Shown in pieces: positions 5,615-6,434 of a stretch of DNA of 6,434 nt. The stretch lies in NCBI GenBank assembly GCA_948745425.1, contig CAPZDM010000082.1, positions 1-6,434 on the forward strand, read 5' to 3'. Origin of the DNA: an uncultured Clostridia bacterium. Lineage in GTDB: Bacteria > Bacillota > Clostridia > TANB77 > CAG-508. Within the stretch, counting starts at the first letter, position 1. Each line of letters starts with the position of its first letter. Made by a program: the position numbers and the translations under genes. Under the pieces are notes generated by a model. That model saw nothing but the letters and a program-made list of their open reading frames with translations. It was not told the DNA's origin and did no database searches.

Positions 5615-5651
5615 TTTTGACACACTCCTTTCAGTTTAGTGTACATAATTT

Positions 5652-5680
5652 ATTATACACTTTCTCATAAAATGTGTCCA
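5652..5680 (-). promoter_or_regulatory. IS promoter with its -35 inside the terminal repeat
   Basis: Minus strand TGGACA (5680-5675, five of six to consensus) and TATAAT (5657-5652, perfect) with a 17-bp spacer. The -35 is the first six bases of the right terminal repeat, so transposase bound to that end would compete with RNA polymerase. Transcript start predicted near 5645, about 30 nt before ATG 5614. Confidence 0.75.
5662..5680 (-). repeat. Right terminal inverted repeat of the IS
   Basis: TGGACACATTTTATGAGAA reading inward on the minus strand; the partner is 4429-4447. Outside it lies TATA, then the 3' flank of mobC. Confidence 0.82.
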
Positions 5681-5706
5681 TATATCTATTCTAACACCAT
5701 AATCTA

Positions 5707-6064
5707 TTACCACCCACTTACATTCTTTTCCTTTTGCGGTATAAGATAAACTTCTTCTAATGCTAGTATAAAATTTTGTATTTGATTATATAAAGTTGCA
5801 TACTTATTTTCATTTACATAGCCTTTATACTGATTATAGACTCTTGACATTTGATTTAAGTTTATTGCCATGCCACGAAGTTGTGATAATGTTTCATAAA
5901 ATTTTTCATCTGGTTTTTCTTTTAGCTGATAATCTAAAATTATTTTTCTAAAAAACTCTGATTTATTTAAGCCAGATTTTCTTACTTTCTCATTTAATAT
6001 TCTATTTTCTTCTTCATTCAAAAAGATATTTATTTTTATATTTCTGTTTCTTATAATTTCTCAT
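5707..6064 (-). CDS. mobC: MobC-like plasmid mobilization relaxosome protein, 5' end disrupted
   Basis: Accessory protein that binds the transfer origin and helps the relaxase nick DNA. From residue FLNEEENRILNEKVRKSGLNKSEFF the sequence is a ribbon-helix-helix region, followed by the MobC signature LRGMAINLNQMSRVYNQ and a C-terminal helix, ending NVSGW. The intact frame can start only at TTG 6021 (104 aa), which has no Shine-Dalgarno and would drop the DNA-contacting beta strand: the preceding in-frame codons read RNRNIKINIFL, clearly homologous, but run into TGA at 6063-6061. Either one extra base near 6046 separates ATG 6064 from the frame (its removal gives MRNYKKRNIKINIFL), or the TGA itself is a nonsense change after a GTG at 6069. 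The relaxase gene expected next is missing; the IS begins 26 bp after the stop. Confidence 0.8.
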
Positions 6065-6084
6065 CTCACTTTCTGTTTTTTTGT

Positions 6085-6180
6085 ATTAGGGTTTGGGACT
6101 TGTCCAATTCAATACTGTATTTGTTGCGTGAGTACAAATACGTTGCATATTCAAGAAATCTAATGTGTACTCACTCACAA
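6085..6180. other. Candidate origin of transfer (oriT) upstream of mobC
   Basis: The gap before mobC holds a 9-bp perfect inverted repeat, GTGAGTACA (6128-6136) and TGTACTCAC (6166-6174). Beyond a bulge, CACAA (6176-6180) can pair with the TTGT just outside the other arm. About 25 bp toward mobC is a second small dyad, GGACTTGTCC (6096-6105), within a GC-richer tract (GGGTTTGGGAC). Inverted repeats next to a nick region, immediately upstream of mobC, are the usual oriT layout. I do not recognise the nic sequence, so the assignment rests on position and structure only. Confidence 0.45.
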
Positions 6181-6200
6181 AATGTATAATCTTTAATAAA

Positions 6201-6242
6201 TTATGCTTTAATTAGGTCTAATTCTTTTAAATAATTATGCAT
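6201..6242 (-). CDS. Possible 13-residue micro-ORF
   Basis: ATG 6242 to TAA 6201 encodes MHNYLKELDLIKA. AGGTGG lies 7 nt before the ATG, an acceptable ribosome-binding site and better than that of mobC. It sits between tnpV and the candidate oriT. It could be a leader peptide, the remaining start of a lost gene, or chance. Confidence 0.22.
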   Translation of the reverse strand: MHNYLKELDLIKA

Positions 6243-6244
6243 TT

Positions 6245-6269
6245 CTTTACCACCTAAAATAAGGTAAAG
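6245..6269 (-). repeat. Hairpin directly after the tnpV stop codon
   Basis: CTTTACC (6245-6251) and GGTAAAG (6263-6269) form a 7-bp stem with an 11-nt loop, touching the tnpV stop codon. There is no T-run on the minus strand, so termination would be weak. The AGGTGG ribosome-binding site of the micro-ORF is partly inside the stem, which would let the hairpin hide it. Confidence 0.4.
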
Positions 6270-6434
6270 TTAAACATAAATTAACTCATTAAATATAATT
6301 TCTTCTACACGATTTTTAATATTATTCATTCTGCAAACCCATTCTATTTGATTATTAGCTTTTAGTTCTTCAGTTATATTTTCTTGTTCTATAAATTGTT
6401 TCATTAACAAATTAAATCTTTCATTTGCTGTTTT
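6270..6434 (-). CDS. tnpV: TnpV-like transposon-encoded protein, C-terminal 54 residues
   Basis: A frame open from the window edge to TAA 6272-6270. The visible part reads NERFNLLMKQFIEQENITEE, then LKANNQIEWVCRMNNIKNR, ending VEEIIFNELIYV. This matches the conserved C-terminal pattern of TnpV (ITE-LKA-N---WV-(R/K)MNNI--R--EI), a small protein of unknown function carried by many integrative and mobilizable elements of gut Firmicutes. The N-terminal half lies outside the window. No start codon is visible, so this is a partial gene. It shares its strand with mobC, from which it is separated by the candidate oriT. Confidence 0.72.
   Translation of the reverse strand, partial: KTANERFNLLMKQFIEQENITEELKANNQIEWVCRMNNIKNRVEEIIFNELIYV

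Larger units (their letters stand above)
4429..5680 (-). mobile_element. IS3-family insertion sequence (1252 bp), probably inactivated
   Basis: The ends are defined by 19-bp imperfect terminal inverted repeats, TGGACACWTTTTWTGAGAA, at 4429-4447 and 5662-5680, and start with the TG typical of the family. The interior holds orfA and orfB in the usual overlapping -1 arrangement, an A7G slippery site and an IR-embedded promoter. Size and layout fit IS3-family elements, orfB looking IS150-like. The orfA reading frame carries a stop at codon 8, so production of full transposase from its normal start is blocked. The flanking triplets TTT (4426-4428) and TAT (5681-5683) are not a clean target duplication, suggesting decay or an adjacent deletion. 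It lies 26 bp after mobC. Confidence 0.88.

Noticed and set aside
3679..5624. Shared TTTTTGACACA at 3679-3689 and 5614-5624
   Set aside because: Eleven bases only; one copy is the orfA ribosome-binding/start region and flanking bases differ, so it is probably chance and not a second IS fragment.
4426..5683. Possible 3-bp target duplication around the IS (TTT left, TAT right)
   Set aside because: The triplets differ; in AT-rich DNA a partial match is expected by chance.

Overview
The window is very AT-rich (many stretches near 20% G+C), uses AGA/TTA/AAA-type codons and has consensus sigma-A promoters and Gram-positive Shine-Dalgarno sites. The mobile genes are of kinds common in gut Clostridia (a TnpV-like protein, a MobC-like relaxosome protein, an IS3-family element). 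I infer a low-GC Clostridia chromosome; the species cannot be named from this sequence. Every gene I can support lies on the minus strand, so gene order is best read from high to low coordinates.

Right part (6434 to about 5681): remains of a mobilizable element. It holds the C-terminal end of a TnpV-like protein running in from the window edge, a possible tiny ORF, an intergenic stretch with a long inverted repeat that is a candidate transfer origin, and a MobC/ribbon-helix-helix relaxosome gene whose 5' end is disrupted. The relaxase gene that normally follows mobC is absent: an insertion sequence begins 26 bp after the mobC stop.

Middle (4429-5680): a 1252-bp IS3-family element with 19-bp imperfect terminal inverted repeats, its own promoter whose -35 box lies inside the right repeat, an A7G slippery site and an intact DD(35)E orfB. 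Its orfA carries an in-frame TAA at codon 8, and no flanking target duplication is visible.

Left of the IS (about 3640-4428): a promoter-bearing, well-punctuated orphan gene (149 aa) of clearly higher G+C than its surroundings, closed by a hairpin. I do not recognise its family. It may be cargo of the broken mobile element or a separate acquisition.

Left part (1 to about 3630): ordinary chromosomal genes. They are a YbaK/ProX-type trans-editing deacylase followed by a doubtful 65-codon ORF in the same frame, the manganese exporter mntP, a cluster of three palindromic repeats, and a nearly complete ABC exporter half-transporter. The exporter has the hallmarks of the catalytically degenerate half of a heterodimer and is preceded by a perfect consensus promoter overlapped by an inverted repeat. 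Its presumed partner would lie beyond base 1.

I see no convincing unknown defence or RNA-based system. The most useful observations are the decayed mobilization module with its candidate oriT, the unassigned GC-shifted gene, and the operator-like dyad at the exporter promoter.
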